Part shown: positions 1 through 6,221 of the stretch, piece by piece
Numbering within the stretch: position 1 is the first letter of the stretch
Layout of the letters: every line of letters starts with the position of its first letter
NCBI GenBank assembly: GCA_020431545.1
Contig: JAGQIB010000483.1
Span: 1 to 6,221, forward strand
Direction of reading: 5' to 3'
Source of the DNA: Gemmatimonadota bacterium
GTDB taxonomy: Bacteria > ARS69
Length of the DNA: 6,221 nucleotides
The notes under the pieces: generated by a model
Told to the model about the DNA's origin: nothing
Seen by the model: the letters and a program-made list of their open reading frames with translations, nothing else
Database searches by the model: none
Position numbers and translations under genes: made by a program

Positions 1-835
1 CGAGCGGGAACCCGGTCGCCGGGATCACGAAGACATGGGTCATGCCCTCGCGCACCGTCGCCGTGAAGCGGCCGTCGAGCCCGGCCTGGTCCCCGTTCGC
101 CGGCAGCCGACGGTTCGTGCCCGCCTCCTCGAAGTCGATGTCCGTGTACCGCACCGGCAGCGAGTCGCTCGCCCGAATGACGCGACCGGTCACGAGTCGC
201 CCGCGCGGGAGCGTCACGTCGAGGACGGCCGGCCCCGTGAGATCGATCGAGTCGACGACGAGGGGAGCGGCGCTCGCCCCGTCGGGCGGGCTGAACACCA
301 CGTCCCACACGCCGGGCAGCGCGCTGATGCCGTACACGCCGTTCGCGTCGGTGTCGTCGCGGGCGGTCGCGATTCGCTCGCCCGTGTTCGGGTCGCGCAG
401 ATCCAGGTCCACGAGCCCGAGCGGCTGTCCGTCGAAGTTCAGCACCCTTCCCGTCAGGCGGCTGCCGACGGGAAGCGTCACGTTGCGCTCCAGGTCCGCG
501 CCGAGGACGAGCTCGCGCACGAAGATCGGCGCGAGCTCGTCCCGTGCGAGCGGCGGCTCGAAGCGGACGTCGTAGATGTCGGGCACGATCACCATCGAGA
601 AGAACCCGAACGCGTCGGTCTTGTCCGACTGCGTCTCGAAGCCCGGCGCCGAGGGATCGACCTTCTGCCCGGTCTGGCTCTCGAAGAAATCGAGATCCGC
701 GTCCGCGATGGGCGTGCCGTTCGGGTCGGTGATCCGGCCCTCGAACGTGACCTGCGCCGGCGCGAGCGACGGAACGGCAAGTGCCGCCAGAACCAGGGCG
801 AGTCCGAGCTCTCGAGAGATGACGTGTCCGCGCAT
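1..835 (-). CDS. Gene E: secreted protein with carboxypeptidase-regulatory-like repeats (3' end beyond window)
   Basis: An open frame of 278 codons runs from an ATG at 835 to the left edge with no stop, so the C-terminus is missing. Residues 1-27 form a signal peptide: basic start, a leucine/alanine core at about 11-21, and an A-P-A cleavage site before Gln28. The rest is three units of a beta-sandwich repeat of the carboxypeptidase regulatory-like type, at about 30-121, 125-210 and 213-278 (incomplete). Each begins with a G-R-[IV] strand, then an acidic D-[LI]-D-[FL] strand (47-50, 143-146, 232-235), then a TDAxG-like turn (73-77, 162-166; degenerate in unit 3). The same repeat fills the upstream gene D, so the two look like tandem paralogues. 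The start lies 5 bases after gene D's stop with a GAGG site 8 bases upstream. It probably acts outside the cytoplasm as a structural or binding protein; no catalytic motif is visible. The unseen end may carry the sorting-like domain found in gene D. Confidence 0.85.
   Translation of the reverse strand, partial: MRGHVISRELGLALVLAALAVPSLAPAQVTFEGRITDPNGTPIADADLDFFESQTGQKVDPSAPGFETQSDKTDAFGFFSMVIVPDIYDVRFEPPLARDELAPIFVRELVLGADLERNVTLPVGSRLTGRVLNFDGQPLGLVDLDLRDPNTGERIATARDDTDANGVYGISALPGVWDVVFSPPDGASAAPLVVDSIDLTGPAVLDVTLPRGRLVTGRVIRASDSLPVRYTDIDFEEAGTNRRLPANGDQAGLDGRFTATVREGMTHVFVIPATGFPL
2..748 (-). repeat. Protein-level repeat array in gene E (three units)
   Basis: Three diverged units of about 85-90 codons encode the carboxypeptidase-regulatory-like fold. 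Aligned landmarks are DLDFFE / DLDLRD / DIDFEE and then KTDAFG / DTDANG / GLDG. Identity is at the protein level. DNA similarity is limited to short stretches coding the acidic strand, for example the plus-strand tcgaagaaatcgagatccgc near 682 compared with gene D. The last unit runs off the left edge. Confidence 0.7.
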
Positions 836-840
836 GATCA

Positions 841-2553
841 CTACCTCAGCAGGACGACCCGCTTCGACTCGGTGCCGAGACCGGTGTCGAGGCGGAGGAA
901 GTAGACGCCCGCGGCGGCCGAGCGGCCGAGCGCGTCGCGACCGTCCCAGGTCAGCGTCTGGCGACCCGCGGCGAGACGTCCCGCCGCGATCGTCTGCACG
1001 CGACGACCTTGGACGTCCGTCACGAGGACGCGGGCGGAGCCGACCTCGCGCGCGAGGTCGAACGACACCGAGGTGCCGCCGCCCACCCGGAACGGATTCG
1101 GGGCCACGGTGAACCCGCGGACGACGGCGAGCTGCTCCGGAACTCCGGTCGACGACCCCGGCAGCGTGATGTCGAGCACCACGGGGCCGGATAGCGGATC
1201 GATCGTCACGGTCGTCGGGAGCAGACCGCTTCCCGCCGGCGGCGTGACTCCGAGCGTCCAGCTCCCGGCCGGGAGACGCACGGCGTAGTTGCCGAGGGCA
1301 TCCGAATCGTCGCCGACCATCGGGAACGGGAGTCCGTTGCCGAGCTCGAACGCGTCGAGATCCGCGGCCGCGACGGGATTCCCCTGCGAGTCCCGGATGA
1401 CGCCGCTGATCGGATGACCGGCCGGCAGCGTGATCACGCCGACGTTCAGATTCGCCGTCGGATGCACGTCGCGGATCACGGCTCCGGCAAGCGGCAGACC
1501 CGGCTGGGGCTTCACGAACAGGTCGAACGTGGCGCCGTTCGCCGGGAACACCGAGAACGTGCCGTTCGCGGCCGTGTTGTCGTTCGCGGTCGGGAGGTCG
1601 TGCCCCACGACGCGATCGAACAGATCCAGGTCGCACCCGGGCAGCGGCTGGGCCGCGCCGTTGCGCACGGTGCCGGTCACGGTGACTCCGGGGGACAGCG
1701 CCACGGTTCCGATCGACGTCGGCCCGGTCACGGGCACGTCGTACACGCTCTTCCACGCGAGGTTCGAGCCGGCCGCCGACTTCACGGTCACGTGGTACGT
1801 GCCCTCCGGCACCAGCACGTTGAAGTTGCCGAGCGCGTCCGTGTTGTCCCGCGGCGTGTAGATGAGGTCGTTCGTCGTCGCGTCCTCGAAGTCGAGATCG
1901 ACGTCCACGAGGGCGACGTTGCCGGGACCGCGCGCGGAACCCGTCACCGCGAGGCCGTCCGCGAGCACGATCGTGCCGACGTTCGTCGTCCCGGCGGCCG
2001 CGAACTCGTACAGTGCGCCACCCGCGTAGGGCTGACCGAGCGGCGCCGTGAAGAAGACGTCGAACGTGGTGCCCGGAATGAACACCGCGAAGTTGCCGAG
2101 TACGTCCGTGTTGTCGTCGTTCGCGAGGAACTGATCGCCGGTCACGCTGTCGAAGAAGTTCAGGTCGACGGTCGCGAGCGGCGCGCCGGCCTCGTTCTGC
2201 ACGTGACCGATCAGCAGGTGCGCCTGGTACAGCACCGCGTCGATCGTCATCGCGCCGTCGACGTCCACCCGCCCGTAGTCCAGGTCGAGCCAGAACGGAT
2301 CCGGCGAGTTGAAGAAGACGTTGTAGCGTCCCAGCGGCACGTCCACGCTGTAGAAGCCGGTGGCGTCCGTGTTGTCGTTCGGCGTGAAGATGATCAGGCC
2401 GGTGTCATCGTCCTCGAAATCGAGATCGACGTTCTGGATCGGCAGACCCAGCTCGTCGAGTACGTGGCCGGACACGATCACGGCGTCGCTCGCGCCCGCG
2501 AACGCGAGCGGCGACGCCAGGGCGAGCGCGAGACAGAGGCGGTTTCTCGACAT
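841..2553 (-). CDS. Gene D: secreted five-repeat carboxypeptidase-regulatory-like protein with C-terminal FlgD-Ig/T9SS-sorting-like domain
   Basis: 570 residues. Residues 1-24 are a signal peptide (M-S-R-N-R, hydrophobic core 7-18, possible cleavage at A-F-A before Gly20 or S-D-A before Val25). Five tandem units of about 88 residues follow (about 27-110, 113-199, 202-287, 291-377, 381-465). Each has an acidic strand such as DLDFED (43-48, 219-224), then a DNTDAxG-like turn (60-66, 147-153, 236-242, 325-331, 415-421), then a strand ending in a P-x-G-x-[YFW] hairpin. Residues about 474-570 form a different domain: an APNPF motif (484-488), an amphipathic VSFDLA strand, DVQGRRV, and G-V-Y-F-L-R before a VVLLR end. 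This matches the FlgD-Ig-like tail often annotated as a type IX secretion sorting domain. The ATG at 2553 is preferred over an in-frame upstream start at 2628 because the latter lies in gene C, lacks a leading signal sequence and has no clear binding site. The role is probably a surface or matrix structural protein or adhesin; substrate unknown. The only Cys in the mature part is residue 307. Confidence 0.88.
   Translation of the reverse strand: MSRNRLCLALALASPLAFAGASDAVIVSGHVLDELGLPIQNVDLDFEDDDTGLIIFTPNDNTDATGFYSVDVPLGRYNVFFNSPDPFWLDLDYGRVDVDGAMTIDAVLYQAHLLIGHVQNEAGAPLATVDLNFFDSVTGDQFLANDDNTDVLGNFAVFIPGTTFDVFFTAPLGQPYAGGALYEFAAAGTTNVGTIVLADGLAVTGSARGPGNVALVDVDLDFEDATTNDLIYTPRDNTDALGNFNVLVPEGTYHVTVKSAAGSNLAWKSVYDVPVTGPTSIGTVALSPGVTVTGTVRNGAAQPLPGCDLDLFDRVVGHDLPTANDNTAANGTFSVFPANGATFDLFVKPQPGLPLAGAVIRDVHPTANLNVGVITLPAGHPISGVIRDSQGNPVAAADLDAFELGNGLPFPMVGDDSDALGNYAVRLPAGSWTLGVTPPAGSGLLPTTVTIDPLSGPVVLDITLPGSSTGVPEQLAVVRGFTVAPNPFRVGGGTSVSFDLAREVGSARVLVTDVQGRRVQTIAAGRLAAGRQTLTWDGRDALGRSAAAGVYFLRLDTGLGTESKRVVLLR
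844..847 (-). promoter_or_regulatory. Ribosome binding site of gene E
   Basis: GAGG on the minus strand lies 8 bases before the ATG at 835, inside the last codons of gene D; its TAG stop (843-841) follows at once. The position suggests that translation of E is coupled to D, and it fixes the start of E even though E has no stop in the window. Confidence 0.65.
1159..2475 (-). repeat. Protein-level tandem repeat array in gene D (five units)
   Basis: Five consecutive units with a period of about 88 codons. Landmarks of the acidic strand are DLDFED, DLNFFD, DLDFED, DLDLFD and DLDAFE; those of the turn are DNTDATG, DNTDVLG, DNTDALG, DNTAANG and DDSDALG. Units 1 to 3 are closest and units 4 and 5 more diverged. 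At DNA level only the acidic-strand segments remain visibly alike (near 1884 and 2410 on the plus strand), so the duplication is old and not a recent copy-number repeat. Confidence 0.8.
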
Positions 2554-2559
2554 GGCGTT

Positions 2560-2565
2560 CTCCTC
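2560..2565 (-). promoter_or_regulatory. Ribosome binding site of gene D, overlapping the stop of gene C
   Basis: GAGGAG on the minus strand begins inside the TGA stop of gene C (2566-2564) and ends 6 bases before the ATG at 2553. It is a strong, well-spaced site and decides that start over the in-frame codon at 2628. Confidence 0.75.
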
Positions 2566-4258
2566 AGAACCGGTACTGGGCGACGAGTTGGTGGTAGCGA
2601 GCGTCGGAAGCGTCCGCGGCGAAGGCATCCCCGGGACGGAACCAGGCGAAGACGTAGGCGAGATCGAGACCGGGCAGGTCTTCCCAGGCGACCACGAAGT
2701 CCCACTCCGACCCGAGCGACGGATCGATGCCGCGCGGGCGGGTCTCGAGGTTCGAGCGGGCGAGCAGGCCGAGCGCGGTCTCCTGCTCGTAGCCGTGCCA
2801 GATGACGTCGATCGAGCTGTGCGACGTGGGCCGCAGCCCGAGACCGACGATCCGGATCGACAGGTTCGACAGCTCGGGCTCGAAGAGCTCTCCGTAGTAC
2901 TTGAAGCCCTTCACGCCGCCGAACTTGTCATTGTTGTCCTGGAGACCGGTCTGGAAATAGAGATCCTCGGGCGAGTTGCCGCCGGACCCCACGGCCCAGC
3001 CGGCGGTCAGCGTGAGGCGCGTGCGCTTCTCGAGCCGCGCGCGAACGCCGACGTCGAACGCGTAGCCCTTCCGATCCGCGCCGTCGTACTCGCCGCGCAG
3101 GATCGAGAAGTCCGCCCAGTGCCGGAACCGGCTGCTCAGGCGACCGGCCGAGCGAAGACCGAGCCACGTCGGCCGATCCGGCAGCTCGTCGTGCCGGCGC
3201 TGCACGACCGACGCCTCCACGACCCAGCGATCGGCCACGGTGCGCCCGACGACCGCGATGTAGTTCGTCCAGTCCTTGAGGCGCGCGGAGTCCACGCTCC
3301 AGCGTCGCGACACGGAGGCCTCGGCGTGAAACGAGTGCAGTCGCGAGTGGAGCCGGATCGCGTCGAGCGTCTCGTCGTAGAGCCACTCGCGCTCTTCCTT
3401 GAACTTCTGCCGGCCGATCTGCAGCGCCAGCGTCGGCGCCACGTGCCAGAGAGCCTGCGCCTCGGCGAGTCGCCAGTCGTGGCTGCCGAGCTCGTCGCCC
3501 TCTTCGTCCGACATGATGTCCTGGCCGCGGCCGGAGATCTTCGCGCGAAGATCGAGGCGCTCGTGCACCCGCGACTCGCCCGCCACCTCGAGGTACCAGG
3601 TCGACGTGGTGAAGTTGCCGGCCGCGCCGGGGTTCAGGTCGAACTCGATCTCCGGCTCGACCTCGGCGCCGAAACGTCCGCCGATGCGCAGACGGTCGCC
3701 GAACGGACGCAGCAGCGAGCGCCCCTCTTCCTCGTCGTCCACGAAGCGAACGATCGACACGACGCCGCCGCCGCGGATCTCCGTGCCCCGGGAGAGCAGC
3801 ACCGGGAAGCCGGCCACCGCGAAGCGTCGGCTCGCGGGATCCGCGGCCGTGAGCGGCCCCTCGATCTCCACGTCGTCCGAGTCGTCCGGCAGCACCTTCA
3901 CGCGGCGCGCCACGATGCGGTCGTCGTCGAGCGTGCCGTCGATCTCCACCCGGATGCCGGCGACGAGCTGACCGGTCACCTGTGTGCCGGACACGACTTC
4001 GCACTCGCCGCCGAGGATCTGCAGGACGCGGCCTCCGGCCCGCACGTCCTCGAGCCGACCGATGATCTCGACGTCGGTGGAGGCGTTCCCCGACCGGATG
4101 TCCACATCCTGCGCGACCCAGCCGCGCGCCTTCCTCTCCACCGAGACCTCGGCCACCAGACCGACCTCGAGACGATCCCAGTCGCGCGGCGCCGCCGACG
4201 CGATCCCGGCTCCGAGGATCGCCGCGAGCGTCGCGAGCGCGAGCGACGTGCGCATCAT
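2564..4258 (-). CDS. Gene C: AlgE-type (alginate export family) outer-membrane beta-barrel with N-terminal DUF5666-like domains
   Basis: 564 residues. Signal peptide 1-22 (hydrophobic 5-19, A-S-A before Ala23). Residues 29-58 look like the second half of a DUF5666 unit (L-x-V-G-L-V-A-E-V ... V-A-Q-D-V-D-I). Residues about 62-123 and 129-172 are two further units (G-R-L-E-D-V; then L-V-A-G-I-R-V-E-I ... I-V-A-R-R-V-K-V). From about 190 the chain becomes alternating amphipathic strands. AlgE-family signatures are the I-G-R-Q-K-F-x-x-E-R-E-W-L-Y-D-E-T-L-D-A-I segment (281-301), G-S-E-W-D (516-520) and F-R-P-G-D-A-F (540-546). The chain ends Q-Y-R-F, a terminal Phe as expected for BAM-assembled barrels. 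The family includes the Pseudomonas alginate exporter AlgE, but many members are uncharacterised, so the solute is unknown. The start at 4258 overlaps gene B's stop as ATGA; an adjacent ATG at 4255 is equally possible. A longer frame to 4402 would bury the signal peptide and overlap gene B by about 150 bases. Confidence 0.82.
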   Translation of the reverse strand: MMRTSLALATLAAILGAGIASAAPRDWDRLEVGLVAEVSVERKARGWVAQDVDIRSGNASTDVEIIGRLEDVRAGGRVLQILGGECEVVSGTQVTGQLVAGIRVEIDGTLDDDRIVARRVKVLPDDSDDVEIEGPLTAADPASRRFAVAGFPVLLSRGTEIRGGGVVSIVRFVDDEEEGRSLLRPFGDRLRIGGRFGAEVEPEIEFDLNPGAAGNFTTSTWYLEVAGESRVHERLDLRAKISGRGQDIMSDEEGDELGSHDWRLAEAQALWHVAPTLALQIGRQKFKEEREWLYDETLDAIRLHSRLHSFHAEASVSRRWSVDSARLKDWTNYIAVVGRTVADRWVVEASVVQRRHDELPDRPTWLGLRSAGRLSSRFRHWADFSILRGEYDGADRKGYAFDVGVRARLEKRTRLTLTAGWAVGSGGNSPEDLYFQTGLQDNNDKFGGVKGFKYYGELFEPELSNLSIRIVGLGLRPTSHSSIDVIWHGYEQETALGLLARSNLETRPRGIDPSLGSEWDFVVAWEDLPGLDLAYVFAWFRPGDAFAADASDARYHQLVAQYRF

Positions 4259-5448
4259 GAGCGACCTCCGTGGTCCGACAGTTCGAGGAGAGCGGACGAG
4301 GTGGCTTCCTCGCCCGGACGAAGCGCGTACACAGCCACGAGTCGAAGCAGCGTGGCCCGCGTCCACCAGTCGAGACGTCGCGCGTCGGCTTCGTCGCGGC
4401 ACCAGTTCCGGGTCAGCGACTCCGCCACCGCGTCGAGTCGGGGAGCGAGCTCCGGGCGCTGACGGCCACGAAGTGCGAAATGTGCGACGAGGTTGCCGGC
4501 GTCGAGCGCCGGGGACGCGGCGGCGGCCAGGTCCCAGTCCAGCACGCCGTACCGGCCGTCCGGTCCGAGCACGATCTGCTTGTCGTGGAGGTCGCGATGG
4601 GCGAGGCCGAGCGGACCGTCCTCCGGTGCGCTCTCGGCGCGGAACGTCTCGACGCGCGCCGCGAGATCATCGGCCGCCTCGGGCCGGACCCGACGCAGCC
4701 GCTCGACGAACCGGTCGACGTTCGCGAGTTCGTCCGCCGCGGTCCATGCCGGCAGGTCGGGCGTGTCCGTCGCCGCGATCGCGTGCAGGAGCCGGGCGAG
4801 ACGTTCTCCCTCTTCCGGCTCGAGATCGGCCAGTCGATCGTGGAGGGAAACGCCCGCGAGATCGTCGAAGAGCACGAGGCGGCGACGTCGATCGTGCACC
4901 TGCGCCCGGGCCACGCGGAACGAGTCGGCCGCGGACTCGAGGATTTCGTGCAGCTCCACCACCCGCGACGCCGTGTCCTTCGCCCACAGCTTCATCCAGG
5001 CCGGCGGCGCGTCGTTCCGTCGCAGCCGCAGCACGGCGCGACGCTCGAAGCGATGCGCCACGAGATCCGCCGGTCCGCCGTCCATCGCCTCGAGCAGACC
5101 CGGCGCCGAGCCGAGTGCGGCGAGCGACGGCAGCGCGGGATCCGCGGGCGACACCCGGAAGAACAGCCCGCTCTCGAGATCGCGGCCGGCCCACGCGCCC
5201 GGTTCGGCCGCCCGGTGCGAAGCCTCGAACGCGAGCTGCCGCGACGGGCGCCCGTTGCGCGCGGCGAGCACGAGCTCGCCCGCCAGCGCCACGTCCTTCT
5301 TGCGGACCTCGAATCGACGCGGCCGGTAGGATGTGATCTTCCACGGACCGTTCGATACGGACGGAATCGCGCGGGCGAGCGCTTCCGCACCGACGATCGG
5401 ATCCGCTCCGTCCTGCAGCCCGGCGTACTCCGGCGCCTCGCGGATCAT
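4255..5448 (-). CDS. Gene B: phosphotransferase of the APH/choline kinase superfamily
   Basis: 397 residues, soluble, no signal peptide or membrane segment. The C-terminal kinase part is clear: a possible N-lobe lysine in W-M-K-L-W (Lys153), hinge L-F-D-D-L-A-G-V-S-L-H-D-R (193-205), catalytic loop H-R-D-L-H-D-K-Q (284-291, catalytic base Asp286) and metal-binding L-D-W-D (303-306, Asp304), followed by D-A-G-N-L-V-A-H. The usual loop Asn is Gln291. The first 130 or so residues are an extra beta-rich region with Y-R-P-R-R-F and S-P-A-D-P-A-L-P (100-107), resembling N-terminal parts of APH-like proteins found in glycan gene clusters; that resemblance is from memory. The reaction would be ATP-dependent phosphorylation of a small hydroxylated molecule, perhaps a sugar; the substrate is not readable. 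The ATG at 5448 is chosen over GTG at 5457 because it makes an ATGA overlap with gene A's stop and has GAGG at 8 bases. Antibiotic resistance is unlikely given the context. Confidence 0.82.
   Translation of the reverse strand: MIREAPEYAGLQDGADPIVGAEALARAIPSVSNGPWKITSYRPRRFEVRKKDVALAGELVLAARNGRPSRQLAFEASHRAAEPGAWAGRDLESGLFFRVSPADPALPSLAALGSAPGLLEAMDGGPADLVAHRFERRAVLRLRRNDAPPAWMKLWAKDTASRVVELHEILESAADSFRVARAQVHDRRRRLVLFDDLAGVSLHDRLADLEPEEGERLARLLHAIAATDTPDLPAWTAADELANVDRFVERLRRVRPEAADDLAARVETFRAESAPEDGPLGLAHRDLHDKQIVLGPDGRYGVLDWDLAAAASPALDAGNLVAHFALRGRQRPELAPRLDAVAESLTRNWCRDEADARRLDWWTRATLLRLVAVYALRPGEEATSSALLELSDHGGRS
4264..4269 (-). promoter_or_regulatory. Ribosome binding site of gene C, inside the end of gene B
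   Basis: GGAGGT on the minus strand is a near-ideal Shine-Dalgarno sequence. Its GGAGG core lies 6 bases before the ATG at 4258 and 9 before the second ATG at 4255. It lies within the last codons of gene B (H-G-G-R-S), and with the ATGA overlap it indicates translational coupling. Confidence 0.75.
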
Positions 5449-6221
5449 CGGGAACACCTCACCGCCGGACGCACCGCCCGCTCCAGAGATCGCTCCAGGA
5501 TCGCGCGCGTCTCCGTCTCCCAGTCGCCCCGGAGGTTGCGGAACGGGACGAGCGCGAGCTTCGCGAGCTGCGGCGCGACGAGCTCCGCCACGGCCGCGGC
5601 GTCGAGACCGGAGGCGTCGACGAAACGTCGCTCGAAGCGGGCCGCGCGCTCCGGCGCGAGACGTCGCTCGAGCACGAGCAGGTCGAGGTGGGCGACGAAG
5701 TTCGCGACGTCCTCGTGCGGATCCGCGAGCGTCAGCTCGTCCCAGTCGAGGAGGGAAACGTCGCCCTCTTCGACGAGCACCTGCCGGTGATGGAGGTCGC
5801 CGTGCTGCGGAACCGACCGGCGAGGCGCACGGTCGACGCGCGGATCCGGGAGCGCGGCGGCGAGCTCGCGCGCCGCGTCGGCCACGTCGCCCGCCGCGAC
5901 GTCGCCGAGATCCGCGAGGACGGACGCCGCCTCGCGATGGATGTCGGCGGCCGTGCGCGGAGCGGCGAACACGTTTGCCGGCAGCGAGACCTCCCGCGTC
6001 CGCGCGAGCAGGCGCGCGGTGCGCTCGATCGCGTCGCCGGCGTCGTCACGGTCGATGCGATCCGCGAGGCATTCTCCCTCGAGCCAGTCGCACACGAGTG
6101 CGCGACGGTCGGCGTGGTACCCGAGCGGCGGCGTGACCCGGATCCCAGCCGCCGACAGCGCGCGCAGTCCCGCGAGAACGCGCGCGCCGCGGTCGTCCGC
6201 GAACGCGCGGACCACGAAGCG
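5445..6221 (-). CDS. Gene A: phosphotransferase of the APH/choline kinase superfamily (5' end beyond window)
   Basis: The frame is open at the right edge; 258 residues are visible. A GTG at 6215 is available but is probably internal: the fragment starts mid-N-lobe with R-F-V-V-R-A-F, and the rest of the N-lobe expected of this fold is missing. Visible motifs, numbered from the edge, are hinge L-V-C-D-W-L-E-G-E-C-L-A-D-R (42-55), catalytic loop H-G-D-L-H-H-R-Q (140-147, base Asp142), metal site L-D-W-D (158-161, Asp159) and D-V-A-N-F-V-A-H (171-178). The same motifs in the same order occur in gene B, including Gln in place of the loop Asn, so the two are distant paralogues. Its TGA overlaps gene B's ATG by ATGA, so the two kinases are probably made together. 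If the alignment holds, Arg5 stands where an ATP-contacting Lys is usual. Function: probable ATP-dependent kinase of an unknown small molecule, cytoplasmic. Confidence 0.8.
   Translation of the reverse strand, partial: RFVVRAFADDRGARVLAGLRALSAAGIRVTPPLGYHADRRALVCDWLEGECLADRIDRDDAGDAIERTARLLARTREVSLPANVFAAPRTAADIHREAASVLADLGDVAAGDVADAARELAAALPDPRVDRAPRRSVPQHGDLHHRQVLVEEGDVSLLDWDELTLADPHEDVANFVAHLDLLVLERRLAPERAARFERRFVDASGLDAAAVAELVAPQLAKLALVPFRNLRGDWETETRAILERSLERAVRPAVRCSR
5457..5460 (-). promoter_or_regulatory. Ribosome binding site deciding the start of gene B
   Basis: GAGG on the minus strand sits 8 bases before the ATG at 5448. It overlaps the alternative GTG (5457-5455), which therefore could not use it. 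This supports the ATG, which is three codons shorter. Confidence 0.65.

Noticed and set aside
35..1112. Plus-strand frames near the left edge that could look like genes
   Set aside because: They are antisense to genes D and E, lack a convincing binding site or domain, and are explained by the minus-strand repeat proteins.
1159..2475. CRISPR or recent DNA tandem repeats
   Set aside because: The period of about 265 bases is set by protein units. DNA identity between units is limited to short acidic-strand segments and there are no uniform repeats or spacers.
2554..2563. An intergenic promoter or terminator between genes C and D
   Set aside because: The gap is only 10 bases and is filled by the ribosome binding site; no hairpin with a T-run is present there or at the other junctions.
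1414..2805. A 463-codon open frame on the plus strand
   Set aside because: It is antisense to the gene D repeats. Its apparent internal periodicity (recurring E-I-D-V / Q-V-D-G-like pieces) is the mirror of the coding repeats on the other strand.
2360..4462. A 700-codon open frame on the plus strand
   Set aside because: It lies opposite genes C and D, its protein is rich in Arg, Ala, Glu, Val and His with no recognisable domain, and the minus strand gives a signal peptide plus AlgE motifs over the same bases. Long antisense frames are expected at this GC content.
4270..5790. A 506-codon open frame on the plus strand
   Set aside because: It crosses the junction of the two kinases on the opposite strand and shows low-complexity Arg/Ser-rich sequence; the minus-strand frames hold intact catalytic motifs.
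4255..6221. Antibiotic-resistance aminoglycoside phosphotransferases
   Set aside because: Membership of the APH superfamily does not imply resistance. The loop carries Gln instead of Asn, there is no mobile element, and the neighbours are envelope proteins.

Overview
This is a GC-rich window in which every base but a few lies in one run of five genes, all on the minus strand and read right to left: gene A (5445 to beyond 6221), gene B (4255-5448), gene C (2564-4258), gene D (841-2553) and gene E (835 down to beyond 1). Genes A and E are cut by the window edges. Junctions are ATGA overlaps (A/B, B/C) or gaps of 10 and 5 bases (C/D, D/E), each with a purine-rich ribosome binding site inside or touching the upstream gene. 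There is no internal room for a separate promoter or terminator, so this reads as one operon whose promoter is outside the window. No stretch of 300 bases or more lacks a gene, and I see no RNA gene, mobile element or CRISPR array.

Layout. Genes A and B are cytoplasmic kinases of the aminoglycoside-phosphotransferase (APH/choline kinase) superfamily. They are related to each other and both carry a Gln where the catalytic loop usually has Asn. Gene C is an exported outer-membrane protein: signal peptide, about two and a half DUF5666-like beta units, then an AlgE-type (alginate export) beta-barrel ending in Phe. Gene D is exported, with five tandem carboxypeptidase-regulatory-like beta-sandwich repeats and a C-terminal FlgD-Ig/T9SS-sorting-like domain. 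Gene E is exported and has at least three repeats of the same family.

Organism. The AlgE-like barrel and three Sec-type signal peptides indicate a diderm bacterium. The PNPF plus FlgD-like C-terminal domain, the high GC and the repeat-rich secreted proteins suggest an FCB-related or neighbouring lineage such as Candidatus Eisenbacteria, Krumholzibacteriota or Gemmatimonadota. This is inference; no marker gene is present.

How the genes may work together. A pair of small-molecule (possibly sugar) kinases coupled to an AlgE-like porin and two secreted adhesin-like proteins suggests an envelope or extracellular-matrix locus. The substrate and the exported material cannot be read from this sequence. 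The operon arrangement is seen directly; the shared function is a hypothesis.
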